Of a stretch of 64,000 bases of DNA, positions 7,855 through 15,928 are shown in pieces (position 1 is the stretch's first letter; each line of letters begins with the position of its first letter). Source of the stretch: Bacillus sp. BHET2 (GTDB lineage: Bacteria > Bacillota > Bacilli > Bacillales > Bacillaceae_B); assembly GCF_005938125.1 (NCBI RefSeq), contig NZ_VCQN01000001.1, forward strand, positions 310,001 through 374,000. Reading direction: 5' to 3'. Made by a program: the position numbers and the translations under genes. The notes beneath the pieces are model-generated. The model saw only the letters and a list, made by a program, of their open reading frames with translations. It was not told where the DNA came from and searched no databases.

Positions 7855-9474
7855 ATGGAGCATTTAGAACATAGAAAAAAAGTTATGATTATGATAGCGA
7901 TCATGTCAGCCATGCTATTCGCTGCATTAAACCAAACCATCGTAGGAACAGCCTTACCAAGAATCATTTCTGAAATTGGCGGGATAGACTATTATAGTTG
8001 GGTATTTACCATCTTCATGCTAACAAGCTCAGTGACAGCAATATTAGTAGGGAAGTTATCAGACATGTATGGAAGAAAGCCTTTCATCTTACTTGGTATT
8101 GCTGTCTTCATGATAGGTTCTTTCTTAAATGGCTTATCTGGTTCAATCTTTCAGCTAATCATATTTAGAGGGATCCAAGGCTTTGGAGCCGGAATGATTA
8201 TGTCAACAGCTTTTACCGCTGTAGGTGATTTATTTTCCCCAAGAGAACGAGGGAAATGGCAAGGGTTGATGAGTAGCGTTTTTGGTCTAGCAAGTGTTTT
8301 CGGACCTACATTAGGTGGGTGGATTGTCGATAATGCTGACTGGCACTGGGTATTCTGGGTGTTCCTTCCTGTTGGATTCATCGCCTTTGGAATGATTTAT
8401 AAAATGTTTCCTTCACAGGAACCAAATAGAGGACTTAAAGTGGATTATTTAGGATCCATTATGCTAACGCTAACGATCATTCCTTTATTACTTGCCTTTA
8501 CTTGGGGAGGAAATGACTATGAGTGGGTTTCTCTACCTATCATTGGGCTTCTGACTGCAACGGTGGTTGCCTTTGTACTATTCATCATTACGGAAAAGAG
8601 AGCAAGTAATCCGGTTCTTCCACTTCAATTGTTCAAGAATAAAATTTTTACACTTTCTAATATCATTGGGTTTATCCTTGGAGCGGGTATGTTTGGAGCT
8701 ATCATGTATATGCCATTCTTTATCCAAGGTGTGATGGGTACCTCTGCAACGAAATCCGGATTGGTCATGATGCCAATGACATTGAGTATGGTAATAGCAA
8801 GCACGGTAGGCGGACAAATTATTACGAAGACAGGAAGGTATAAGTTTCTCGCTCTTATTGGTTTGTTCGTTATGAGTGTAGGAATGATCCTTTTATCCTT
8901 TATGGATACCAACACAACAAATACAACAGCGCTTATTAATATTATTATAGTAGGAACTGGTCTTGGACTTAGTTTCCCTGTGTTTACTCTGACGGTTCAA
9001 AATGCTGTTCAGCATAAGTTTCTCGGTGTGGCTACCGCTGCCACACAACTATTCAGACAGATCGGTGGAACAATAGGTGTGGCAATCATGGGAACGGTGA
9101 TGAACTCTTCCATGACATCAAAGATGACGGAGAAAATGTCTGCCGTGAAAGATTCCCCTTTACTTACAGACCCTAATACGGCAGGTGTGATGAAACAGCT
9201 ACAAGATCCGCAAAACATTATGAACGGTGGGAAGTTAAAAGAACTTCAATCAACGTTGCCTCCTGAATTTCAAGGAATCTATGCATCCGTTTTAGAAGGT
9301 GTGAGAGAATCATTAAGTTATGCATTAACGAATGTATTTTTCATTGGTGCGATTATTCTTATGGTAGGATTCGTTCTAACCTTCTTTATGAAAGAAATCC
9401 CATTGCGGATGTCGAATAAAGATGTAACGGAGGAAGAAAAGGAAACAAAGCTCAAAGACGTTTCTAATCAGTAA
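7855..9474 (+). CDS. DHA2-family MFS multidrug exporter (14 transmembrane segments, YusP-like)
   Basis: 539 aa. Proton-driven drug exporter of the EmrB/QacA (DHA2) branch. Motif A is seen as GKLSDMYGRKPF (about residues 64-75), and the motif C region as GLASVFGPTLGGW (about 142-154). Hydrophobic segments cover residues 12-510 and suggest 14 helices, with a long extracellular loop of about 60 residues before the last one and a charged cytoplasmic tail. The start has a GGGAG site. It lies directly behind the MarR-like gene and is probably repressed by it; substrates cannot be predicted. Confidence 0.88.
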   Translation: MEHLEHRKKVMIMIAIMSAMLFAALNQTIVGTALPRIISEIGGIDYYSWVFTIFMLTSSVTAILVGKLSDMYGRKPFILLGIAVFMIGSFLNGLSGSIFQLIIFRGIQGFGAGMIMSTAFTAVGDLFSPRERGKWQGLMSSVFGLASVFGPTLGGWIVDNADWHWVFWVFLPVGFIAFGMIYKMFPSQEPNRGLKVDYLGSIMLTLTIIPLLLAFTWGGNDYEWVSLPIIGLLTATVVAFVLFIITEKRASNPVLPLQLFKNKIFTLSNIIGFILGAGMFGAIMYMPFFIQGVMGTSATKSGLVMMPMTLSMVIASTVGGQIITKTGRYKFLALIGLFVMSVGMILLSFMDTNTTNTTALINIIIVGTGLGLSFPVFTLTVQNAVQHKFLGVATAATQLFRQIGGTIGVAIMGTVMNSSMTSKMTEKMSAVKDSPLLTDPNTAGVMKQLQDPQNIMNGGKLKELQSTLPPEFQGIYASVLEGVRESLSYALTNVFFIGAIILMVGFVLTFFMKEIPLRMSNKDVTEEEKETKLKDVSNQ

Positions 9475-9487
9475 TATTAATCGAAAA

Positions 9488-9541
9488 CAAAAAAGGGTAA
9501 CCGCATCTGCTTTTTGGTAGCAGGTCTGGTTACCCTTTTTC
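9488..9541. terminator. Bidirectional terminator between the MFS gene and the zinc-ribbon gene
   Basis: AAAAAGGGTAACC pairs perfectly with GGTTACCCTTTTT around a 25-nt internal region that forms further pairs; both strands end in a T run. Confidence 0.92.
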
Positions 9542-9547
9542 TTTCCT

Positions 9548-9793
9548 TTACATTGTGGTCTCTCCGAATTTCTTAAATGTCATTTCATCCTCAACCAAAC
9601 CACAAGCAGCACATTGAACTTTTAAGTCAGGGCCGTTGTAGGCAAGATGAAATGGCTCAAGTTGACCTTGCTCATAACTTTGAACAACCTCTCCGGAATC
9701 AGGATTCAGTTTCACACTCTGTGATACTTGTTGTATAATATTAAATCGAGTGCGATTCGTTTTACAGCTAGGGCAGCGATAGGGTGTTGTCAT
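9548..9793 (-). CDS. Small zinc-ribbon protein, function unknown
   Basis: 81 aa with two CxxC knuckles, YRCPSCKTNRTRF near the N terminus and VQCAACGLVEDE near the C terminus, spaced as in a single zinc ribbon. Small proteins of this kind often bind nucleic acid or serve as DNA-repair or transcription accessories, but no specific family was recognised. ATG 9793 is preferred because GAAAGGTG sits at good spacing; an ATG two codons earlier lies too close to the site. It is divergent from the next small gene. Confidence 0.7.
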   Translation of the reverse strand: MTTPYRCPSCKTNRTRFNIIQQVSQSVKLNPDSGEVVQSYEQGQLEPFHLAYNGPDLKVQCAACGLVEDEMTFKKFGETTM

Positions 9794-9863
9794 GTCCATC
9801 ACCTTTCTTCGTTTTTTATTAGTATGCTTATGATTAAACTTTTTATGTAAAGGATGTTTGAAT

Positions 9864-10148
9864 ATGCCAGATGCATTCAAGGAACTACTGGAAGCCTACA
9901 GGCAAATGTGGAATAATCGGATATTGATAAACGAAGATGTTTTATCAGAAATCGTGTTAAAAGAAGCGATTAAACGAGAACTCCTCGATGGGAATAGTCA
10001 TCCTAGGGTTCGTAAATCAATCGAAGAGAAATATCTATCGGCTACGAAGAGAATTATTGAAGCCGATTTATCTAGTGCAAAAAAAGTGGCATTAATCCAG
10101 ATTCATATTGAAATGGCCTCTAACTTAAAAAAAGACATACATAAATGA
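9864..10148 (+). CDS. Small helical protein, function unknown
   Basis: 94 aa, mostly charged and predicted helical, without signal peptide, membrane segment or Cys motif. Not recognised. AAAGGA lies upstream of both ATG 9864 (about 10 nt) and TTG 9858 (4 nt); I prefer the ATG. It sits alone between the divergent zinc-ribbon gene and the rhodanese-like gene. Confidence 0.6.
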   Translation: MPDAFKELLEAYRQMWNNRILINEDVLSEIVLKEAIKRELLDGNSHPRVRKSIEEKYLSATKRIIEADLSSAKKVALIQIHIEMASNLKKDIHK

Positions 10149-10188
10149 AGGTTAGGTATTTATTTAAGAGAATTCAGCATGAGCATTT

Positions 10189-10227
10189 ACCTTTCATTTA
10201 TACCTATGTAGGTATAAACTGAAAGGT
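10189..10227. promoter_or_regulatory. Long hairpin upstream of the rhodanese-like gene
   Basis: A 17-bp stem with a single bulge: ACCTTTCATTTATACCT, four-base loop, AGGTATAAACTGAAAGGT. No T run follows on the + strand. It ends 27 bp before the next start codon, so it may be an operator or 5' UTR structure; it could also end transcription of the preceding small gene. Confidence 0.5.
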
Positions 10228-10254
10228 AAGATTAACAAAAAGGATGATGCCAGT

Positions 10255-10614
10255 ATGCCATTTCTAACATTAGTACTAGTCAGTGTGCTTTTTTATATGA
10301 TGTACTATCGATATTTTCCCGTGCGGACAAAGCGATGGATTCCTCACGATGTGAATACCAATCATGTAGTAGTGGATGTCAGGGATTATCAATACTCGTC
10401 CAAGGGAGATTGCGAAGATGTTGTCGCGCTCCCATGCAGCTATATTCAAAGGTATTCCGAGGATATCCCTGATGGACCAATTATTGTCTTGGGGAGCAAT
10501 CTTGTGGAATGTAATGTCAGTGTAAGGCAATTAAAACGTCTCGGTTTCAGTGTAGAAGGGTATTTAATTATCGAACCTGACAAAAAATGTAACGAATACC
10601 TTTCTTTAGGATGA
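10255..10614 (+). CDS. Membrane-anchored rhodanese-like protein without the active-site Cys loop
   Basis: 119 aa: one N-terminal transmembrane helix (residues 1-17), the YYRYFPVRTKRW linker seen in membrane-anchored rhodaneses of bacilli, then a rhodanese fold (VVVDVRDYQY, ALPCSYIQRY, PIIVLGSNLVECNVSVRQLKRLGF). In active rhodaneses the catalytic Cys follows the IVxYC strand and begins a CRxGxR loop; here that position reads VLGSNLVECN, so normal sulfurtransferase chemistry is unlikely. A binding or sensing role is inferred. Confidence 0.6.
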   Translation: MPFLTLVLVSVLFYMMYYRYFPVRTKRWIPHDVNTNHVVVDVRDYQYSSKGDCEDVVALPCSYIQRYSEDIPDGPIIVLGSNLVECNVSVRQLKRLGFSVEGYLIIEPDKKCNEYLSLG

Positions 10615-10931
10615 ATATTCAATTTCTATGAAACGTTACTGTAATATCCGTTACAAAACCAAGCCCCTTCAAAACCTGTCAAGAATCATATACCGGTAAT
10701 AATTAGTCGCCTGAGATAAATTATTCAATTACTGGAAATGTAAGTAAATCAAATATAAATCTGTTCCTCCCTACTAGAATCAGTGGTTACTATAGTACTA
10801 TAGAAAATTGTCTTTCAAAATAGAACAATTGATTGCTAGTTACCAAGTTCTCCCGTAAATGTAACAAAAACAGGGTGGTATGATGAATGTGCAGCAAGAC
10901 AAACACATTCACTAAGGAGGAATTCATTTTT
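10615..10931. other. Intergenic region before the CAP-domain gene
   Basis: No gene seen. It contains a perfect 14-bp palindrome CTATAGTACTATAG at 10790-10803 and a TATGAT -10-like element near 10880, about 50 bp before the start codon. No convincing -35 was found, so an alternative sigma factor is possible. Confidence 0.4.
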
Positions 10932-11741
10932 ATGAATAAGAAAATGATGGTTTCAACAGCAACAGCATTAACATTATTAGCAACTCCATTCGCAGCAGGT
11001 AAAGCTGATGCTGCAGCACCATGCCCAGCTCAAGATAAGGCAGATCAACAGTTGAATGTCTTTAAATATAATGGTAATCAAGAAGATTTAAATAAATTTG
11101 TGCAAGATACTCTAGCAAAATACCAAATCGATGGTAAGAATATTAACGTGCAAGAGCTATTAAAAGGACAAGCTCCAAAGGCTCAAGCAGCTCCTGCCCC
11201 AGCTGAGGAAGCACCTAAAGCAGAAGCTCCTGCGCCAGAACAAAGTGCAGCCCCAGCTCCTGAACAAAAAGCAGCACCAAAAGCAGAGGCGCCTGCACCA
11301 GCACCTGCAGCTAACGAACAACAGCAACAACCTGAACAAACAGCAAGTGATCAGTCTGGTCAATTAAGCCAATATGAACAAAAAGTCGTAGAATTAACGA
11401 ACCAGGAACGTGCGAAACAAGGACTTCCAGCACTTAAAGTAGATGCAGAATTAAGCAAAGTAGCACGTGAAAAATCAAAAGATATGCAAGCAAATAACTA
11501 CTTCTCTCATACTAGCCCAACGTATGGTTCACCATTTGATATGATGAAGCAGTTCGGCATTGAATATAGCTCTGCAGGCGAAAATATCGCAATGGGTCAA
11601 CAGACTCCTGAAGAAGTAGTACAAGCATGGATGGATAGTGAAGGCCACCGTAAAAACATCCTAAGCTCAAATTATACTCACATCGGTGTAGGCTATGTAG
11701 AAAACGGTAACTACTGGACTCAACAATTCATCGGTAAGTAA
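10932..11741 (+). CDS. Secreted CAP-domain (SCP/PR1, YkwD-like) protein
   Basis: 269 aa behind a textbook AAGGAGG site. A signal peptide (residues 1-25, cleaved near GKADAAAP) precedes a spacer with a small conserved helical region. Then comes a low-complexity linker of Ala/Pro/Glu/Gln repeats (about 85-150) and a C-terminal CAP domain (about 150-269) with LTNQERAKQGLPAL, YFSHTSPTYGSPFDMM, AGENIAMGQ and WMDSEGHRKNIL. The CAP cavity residues His and Glu are kept. Related proteins are abundant in spore coats and culture fluid of bacilli; their activity is not established. The linker probably extends the domain through the wall. Confidence 0.9.
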   Translation: MNKKMMVSTATALTLLATPFAAGKADAAAPCPAQDKADQQLNVFKYNGNQEDLNKFVQDTLAKYQIDGKNINVQELLKGQAPKAQAAPAPAEEAPKAEAPAPEQSAAPAPEQKAAPKAEAPAPAPAANEQQQQPEQTASDQSGQLSQYEQKVVELTNQERAKQGLPALKVDAELSKVAREKSKDMQANNYFSHTSPTYGSPFDMMKQFGIEYSSAGENIAMGQQTPEEVVQAWMDSEGHRKNILSSNYTHIGVGYVENGNYWTQQFIGK

Positions 11742-11760
11742 TAGCATGCAATAATGAAAG

Positions 11761-11789
11761 CAGTCTCTCTTTGGAGAGGCTGTTTTTTT
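11761..11789 (+). terminator. Terminator of the CAP-domain gene
   Basis: CAGTCTCTC/GAGAGGCTG stem with one G-U, 4-nt loop and seven T. Confidence 0.92.
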
Positions 11790-12089
11790 ATGTTCTTTTC
11801 TAAAAATCAGCCTTTTATTTGTTTAGTTCATTGATCCGATACTGAGATAGTTGATTGACACCTTAGGTAAAAGCATCCTCGAAAAGTAATCGACTACTAC
11901 TGTCCTATCTTTTAGCTAAATAGCAACTATCCTTCAAAAATCTGATATGTATAGTTTGGAACAACTGGAAGGAGGTTATTCAAAAAGATAAGCTTACAAA
12001 ATATGAACGGACAATTTAAGAGCTTACATTTGCATTTAAGCAAAATCATTCTTACTATTGAAATATAACGAGTACGTGGAGTGAGCTTG
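11790..12089. other. Intergenic region before the SDR gene
   Basis: No gene is supported. A good AAGGAGGT site at about 11970 has no start codon at usable distance (first ATG at about 12002, a 21-codon frame). This may be a decayed small gene or chance. Confidence 0.3.
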
Positions 12090-12863
12090 ATGAAAGATAA
12101 AGTTGTCCTAATTACAGGAGGGTCAAAGGGGATTGGCCGACGAACGGTCGAGGAGTTCTCTAAACAGGGATATACTGTGATCCTGAACTATAGACAAAAT
12201 GATGCATTTGTAGAGGAATTGGTCTCTGAATTAAAGGAGAAATATCATAATAACTTCTTCCCCATCAAGGGGGACATCTCTGTTCCAGAAGAATGCGAGC
12301 GAATGGTTGTAGAAATGTGGAGTAAAGTGGAGAGCGTGGATATCCTGGTTCATAATGCAGGACCTTATGTGAAAGAGCGAAAGTCATTTGCCGACTATTC
12401 ACCTGAGGAATGGAATTACATAGTCAACGGAAATTTAAATAGTGTCTTTTACTTATCAAGGTTAATTGTTCCAAAAATGAGGGAGAAGAAATGGGGAAGA
12501 ATTATCACCTTTGGCTACGATCGAGTCGAGTCAGCACCTGGATGGATTTACCGATCTGCATTTGCTGCGGCAAAGGCGGGGCTTGCATCCTTCACCAAAA
12601 CGATTGCAATTGAAGAGGCACAAAATGGCATAACTGCTAATATGGTCTGTCCTGGAGATATTGTGGGCGAGTGGAAGGAAGCGGATATTACCAGTGTGAA
12701 GGGACATTATGATCCATTGACTCCGGTAGGCCGACCTGGAACGGGGGGAGACCTTGCTCGGATCATTTCATTTTTATGCCAGGAAGAATCTGATTTCATT
12801 ACAGGTGCCGTTATTCCTGTGACCGGTGGTAAGGATGTTCTCGGAAAGGTATTTCATGAATAA
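12090..12863 (+). CDS. Short-chain dehydrogenase/reductase family protein (FabG/YtkK-like) with altered active site
   Basis: 257 aa. The NAD(P)-binding motif is present as ITGGSKGIG (residues 8-16), HNAG at about 88, and a C-terminal CPGDI block. In classical SDRs the catalytic pair is YxxxK; here the residues before the conserved Lys read FAAAK, so the Tyr is a Phe, while a Tyr lies four residues earlier in IYRSAF. Catalysis by the usual mechanism is therefore doubtful, or the neighbouring Tyr substitutes. ATG 12090 is preferred over GTG 12081 because GGAG is 8 nt upstream of it. Single-gene transcript ending in a terminator. Confidence 0.8.
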   Translation: MKDKVVLITGGSKGIGRRTVEEFSKQGYTVILNYRQNDAFVEELVSELKEKYHNNFFPIKGDISVPEECERMVVEMWSKVESVDILVHNAGPYVKERKSFADYSPEEWNYIVNGNLNSVFYLSRLIVPKMREKKWGRIITFGYDRVESAPGWIYRSAFAAAKAGLASFTKTIAIEEAQNGITANMVCPGDIVGEWKEADITSVKGHYDPLTPVGRPGTGGDLARIISFLCQEESDFITGAVIPVTGGKDVLGKVFHE

Positions 12864-12865
12864 GA

Positions 12866-12897
12866 AGCCACGGCTAAAGACGGCCGTGGCTCTTTAT
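12866..12897 (+). terminator. Terminator after the SDR gene
   Basis: AGCCACGGC/GCCGTGGCT, perfect 9-bp stem, followed by CTTTATTTA. It also lies just past the end of the convergent MATE gene. Confidence 0.82.
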
Positions 12898-12909
12898 TTA
12901 ATATAATGG

Positions 12910-14277
12910 TTATTCAGTTTTAAGACCATAATGCTTTCGATATTTTTTCTGGATATATATGAGTCGTGCAGATAACGTAATGGCACCTGCCGTTAAACCG
13001 GAAGTAAGTCCCAACCAGTACCCATATGGTCCGAAGCCTGTATAGTTTGCAAGTATATATCCTAAAGGTAACCCGATCACCCAATAGGAAATGAGAGCCA
13101 TAATAAAGGTGATATTTACATCCTTATAACCCCTAAGGGCTCCCTGGACAGGAGCTTGAATAGCATCGGAAAGCTGAAAAAATACGGCGTATAAAAGGAA
13201 ATGTGCTATCAATTCCAAGACATAATCATCATCTGAATAGAGGTGTGATATCTCAGATCGAAATACAAGTAATACCACACCATATAGGACAGCCAGGAGT
13301 AGCGCAAAACTGACGCCAATCCAGCTGTAAACCTTTGCATCCCTTAGCCTTTTTGCCCCAACCTCAAACCCTACAACGATGGTTAACGCCATAGATATAC
13401 TGAGGGGGATCATATAAAGAAATGATGCGAAATTAATGGCAGCCTGATGAGCAGCGATGACGAACGTATCGTAATTGCTCATTAGTAGCGTCACAGCTGA
13501 AAAGATGCTCACTTCAAAGAAAATCGATAGTCCTATTGGAACCCCGATGATAAAGAGTTCTTTCCATTCAGAAAGATCAGGCTTACGGATGGTTCTGAAG
13601 ATAGAGTATAGGCTAAAGGGACGCACTGTATGAACGACCCAGAAAGCAATCAGTGTAATGACCCAATAAGTGATGGCAGATGCATAGCCCGCACCGACTC
13701 CACCTAATGCGGGGAAACCAAACTTCCCGAAAATGAGCAGGTAATTAAATACTACATTTACCGGAAGGGATATTAGTGTGATGAACATGGTGATCCTAGT
13801 CATACCAAGAGCATCAATGAATGACCTTAACACATTGTATACGAATAATGGGATCATCCCAAATGATAAGGCGATAAGATAATTCCCCGCTACAGAACGA
13901 ACCCCAGCTTCTATATTCATTCCATTTAGGATTGGATTTAAAATGAAGCCGCCAACGATCATCACGAGTAGGGATAATGCAATGGCTGCATATACCCCTT
14001 GAAGGACAGTGTGAGGAACATCCTTTTTATTTCCTCCCCCGATCAATTGAGCAACGATTGGTGTTACCGCCAGTAATATTCCACTCAGCCCTGTGAAGAT
14101 TGGGACCCAAAGAGATGATCCAATGGCAACGCCTGCAAGGTCGATTGGGGAATATTTTCCTGACATGATCGTATCAAAGAAATTCATGGCAAACATACCA
14201 AGTTGAGTGACAAGGATAGGAAACAGGATAATGGATAATTGTTTCATTTTATCTGTTAATGTATGGGTTTCTCTCAT
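12910..14277 (-). CDS. MATE-family cation-coupled multidrug efflux pump (NorM-like)
   Basis: 455 aa with about 12 hydrophobic segments arranged as two six-helix halves. MATE hallmarks are seen in the first helix region (PILVTQLGMFAMNFFDTIMSG), in the G-rich GVAIGSSLWVPIFTGLSGIL segment, and in the second half (PVQGALRGYKDVNITF). NorM-type pumps expel cationic drugs and dyes using a Na+ or H+ gradient. It is transcribed away from the carotenoid operon, with about 157 bp between the two start codons. Substrate unknown. Confidence 0.88.
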   Translation of the reverse strand: MRETHTLTDKMKQLSIILFPILVTQLGMFAMNFFDTIMSGKYSPIDLAGVAIGSSLWVPIFTGLSGILLAVTPIVAQLIGGGNKKDVPHTVLQGVYAAIALSLLVMIVGGFILNPILNGMNIEAGVRSVAGNYLIALSFGMIPLFVYNVLRSFIDALGMTRITMFITLISLPVNVVFNYLLIFGKFGFPALGGVGAGYASAITYWVITLIAFWVVHTVRPFSLYSIFRTIRKPDLSEWKELFIIGVPIGLSIFFEVSIFSAVTLLMSNYDTFVIAAHQAAINFASFLYMIPLSISMALTIVVGFEVGAKRLRDAKVYSWIGVSFALLLAVLYGVVLLVFRSEISHLYSDDDYVLELIAHFLLYAVFFQLSDAIQAPVQGALRGYKDVNITFIMALISYWVIGLPLGYILANYTGFGPYGYWLGLTSGLTAGAITLSARLIYIQKKYRKHYGLKTE

Positions 14278-14434
14278 AACACGGTCTCCTTTGAATATCT
14301 TCCTTTAATGCACAGGCATATTTTTACTATCATACTGTACCATATTTTCAGGGGAGATAGAGAGTTAATCATACTTGTAAATGAATGATTCTTATATAAT
14401 GGTGATAGCAAAGAACAAGCATGGGAGGAAGAGA

Positions 14435-15202
14435 ATGACGAAACGGTGGGATGACTGGATTTGGATTGTGTTTTTAATATGGTACGTGGTAGGTATAATC
14501 CTTGTTTCTCTTGATTGGCTGCCGGCAGCTCTTCAATGGGCAAATGCCGTTTTCTTATATTTAGCCGGTTTTTTGGCTATTCTCTATGCAATGAAGAGAA
14601 TAAAGGGTCGGATTGGTGCGGTCATAGCGATTTGTATAATGCTCACAACGATCTTTGCCGAGTCATTAGGTGTTCATTATGGACTAATATTTGGAAGATA
14701 TCACTATGAACAAGACTTTGGAGTCAAGTTATTCGGGGTGCCGATCACAATTGGCTTCGCTTGGATAATGGTCATTTTCACAAGTATGGCTCATTATGAA
14801 TTTCTCCTCGAGAGGAAGAAGACTGGGGTCGGGGCTTTAATCTATAGTTCGGTCACGTCTCTACTTGCGGTCACAATGGACTTGATCATCGATCCTGTCG
14901 CTTATATAGGACGGGAATACTGGATATGGGATGAGGGAGGATTGTATTATCAAATTCCTTCACAAAATTTCTTAGGGTGGTTTTTCGTATCTTTTGTCCT
15001 CCAATTTATTCTCTATTTGATAGTGAAACGAGATGGGGAATCTGGACGTTGGACTTCCAAGATGAAGCGATTATACTTCCTTGTAATTTTTATGTTTATG
15101 GTGACGGCAATGGTGGAAGGGTTGTGGTTAGCGGTCTTCGTTACACTTGCATTTTACACCCTATCCCTTTTAATCAGACTGCGATTGGAGAAGGTAAAAT
15201 GA
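14435..15202 (+). CDS. Carotenoid biosynthesis protein, CruF-like (DUF422) hydratase
   Basis: 255 aa, seven or eight predicted transmembrane helices. The family pattern is clear: AESLGVHYGLIFGRYHYEQDFG, VPITIGFAWIMV, and the Asp-rich MDLIIDPVAYIGREYWIWD segment, which holds the acidic residues thought to be needed for activity. CruF-type enzymes add water across the terminal double bond of acyclic carotenes to give a 1-hydroxy group. The start follows GGGAGG. It is the first gene of an operon whose last four bases overlap the acyltransferase start, so the product is probably hydroxylated, then glycosylated and acylated by the next enzymes. Confidence 0.82.
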   Translation: MTKRWDDWIWIVFLIWYVVGIILVSLDWLPAALQWANAVFLYLAGFLAILYAMKRIKGRIGAVIAICIMLTTIFAESLGVHYGLIFGRYHYEQDFGVKLFGVPITIGFAWIMVIFTSMAHYEFLLERKKTGVGALIYSSVTSLLAVTMDLIIDPVAYIGREYWIWDEGGLYYQIPSQNFLGWFFVSFVLQFILYLIVKRDGESGRWTSKMKRLYFLVIFMFMVTAMVEGLWLAVFVTLAFYTLSLLIRLRLEKVK

Positions 15203-15915
15203 TCGAACCGAACAAAAGTAAGGGGTTCCAACACCTCTTGGCGTATTATCTTATCTATCAGTTGAAAAAACATTTTTACCGTGTGTGGATCGATGACCAG
15301 AGAAAAGAGGGTACACCCCAAAAAGGACATTTACTTTTAGCCAATCATTCTAGCTGGTGGGACGGGTTATTGGTATTCTATGTCAATCATTATGTTGTGA
15401 AAGAAGATAGTTATGCCATGATGAGCCAGAAGGGGATGGAGGATTTCTCTTTCTTTCGGAAAATAGGAGCCTTCTCGGTGAACCCCGATTCCCCTAAAGA
15501 TCTAGTCACTTCATTAAAGTTTGCTGAAAAATGCTTGCAAGAGAAGAAAACCGTCTGGATCTTTCCTCAAGGAAAAGAGGAGCATCTAGAACAGAGGCCC
15601 CTAACCTTTATGAGCGGACCTGCCTTCCTACAAGAGCGGAATCCTGAAATTAAATTGACTTCGGTCAGCTTCTATTACACATTTCGTCATGACCAAAGAC
15701 CTGAAGTTTTTATCCGGCTCAATGAAGAGCCTTTAGAAGAGCGGGAGGACCAGTCCAGGAAAGAACGTACAGAAAGGCTTCGGATTGTGATGGAAAGAAG
15801 GCTTGATGCCCTTAAAAAGGATATCATACATGAAGAACTTTCCGACTTTCAATTACTCCTTAAAGGATTTCCAACAAGCAGTGAGTGGCTGAGTTTTTGG
15901 AAAAAAAGAAAGTAG
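15199..15915 (+). CDS. Glycerol-3-phosphate-type acyltransferase (PlsC family), probable carotenoid-glycoside acylase
   Basis: 238 aa, starting in an ATGA overlap with the hydratase gene. The LPLAT motif I NHSSWWD provides the HX4D catalytic pair (about residues 52-58) and motif III is seen as IFPQGKEE (about 123-130). The family transfers fatty acyl groups to glycerol phosphate. In pigmented bacilli, homologues linked to carotenoid genes acylate the sugar of glycosylated carotenoids; that specific role is inferred from the operon position between hydratase and glycosyltransferase. No signal peptide; likely peripheral on the inner membrane face. Confidence 0.82.
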   Translation: MIEPNKSKGFQHLLAYYLIYQLKKHFYRVWIDDQRKEGTPQKGHLLLANHSSWWDGLLVFYVNHYVVKEDSYAMMSQKGMEDFSFFRKIGAFSVNPDSPKDLVTSLKFAEKCLQEKKTVWIFPQGKEEHLEQRPLTFMSGPAFLQERNPEIKLTSVSFYYTFRHDQRPEVFIRLNEEPLEEREDQSRKERTERLRIVMERRLDALKKDIIHEELSDFQLLLKGFPTSSEWLSFWKKRK

Positions 15916-15928
15916 AGGAGGGGAGACG

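Noticed and set aside
11970..12068. 21-codon frame behind a strong AAGGAGGT before the SDR gene
   Set aside because: The start codon is more than 20 nt from the site, so translation is unlikely.
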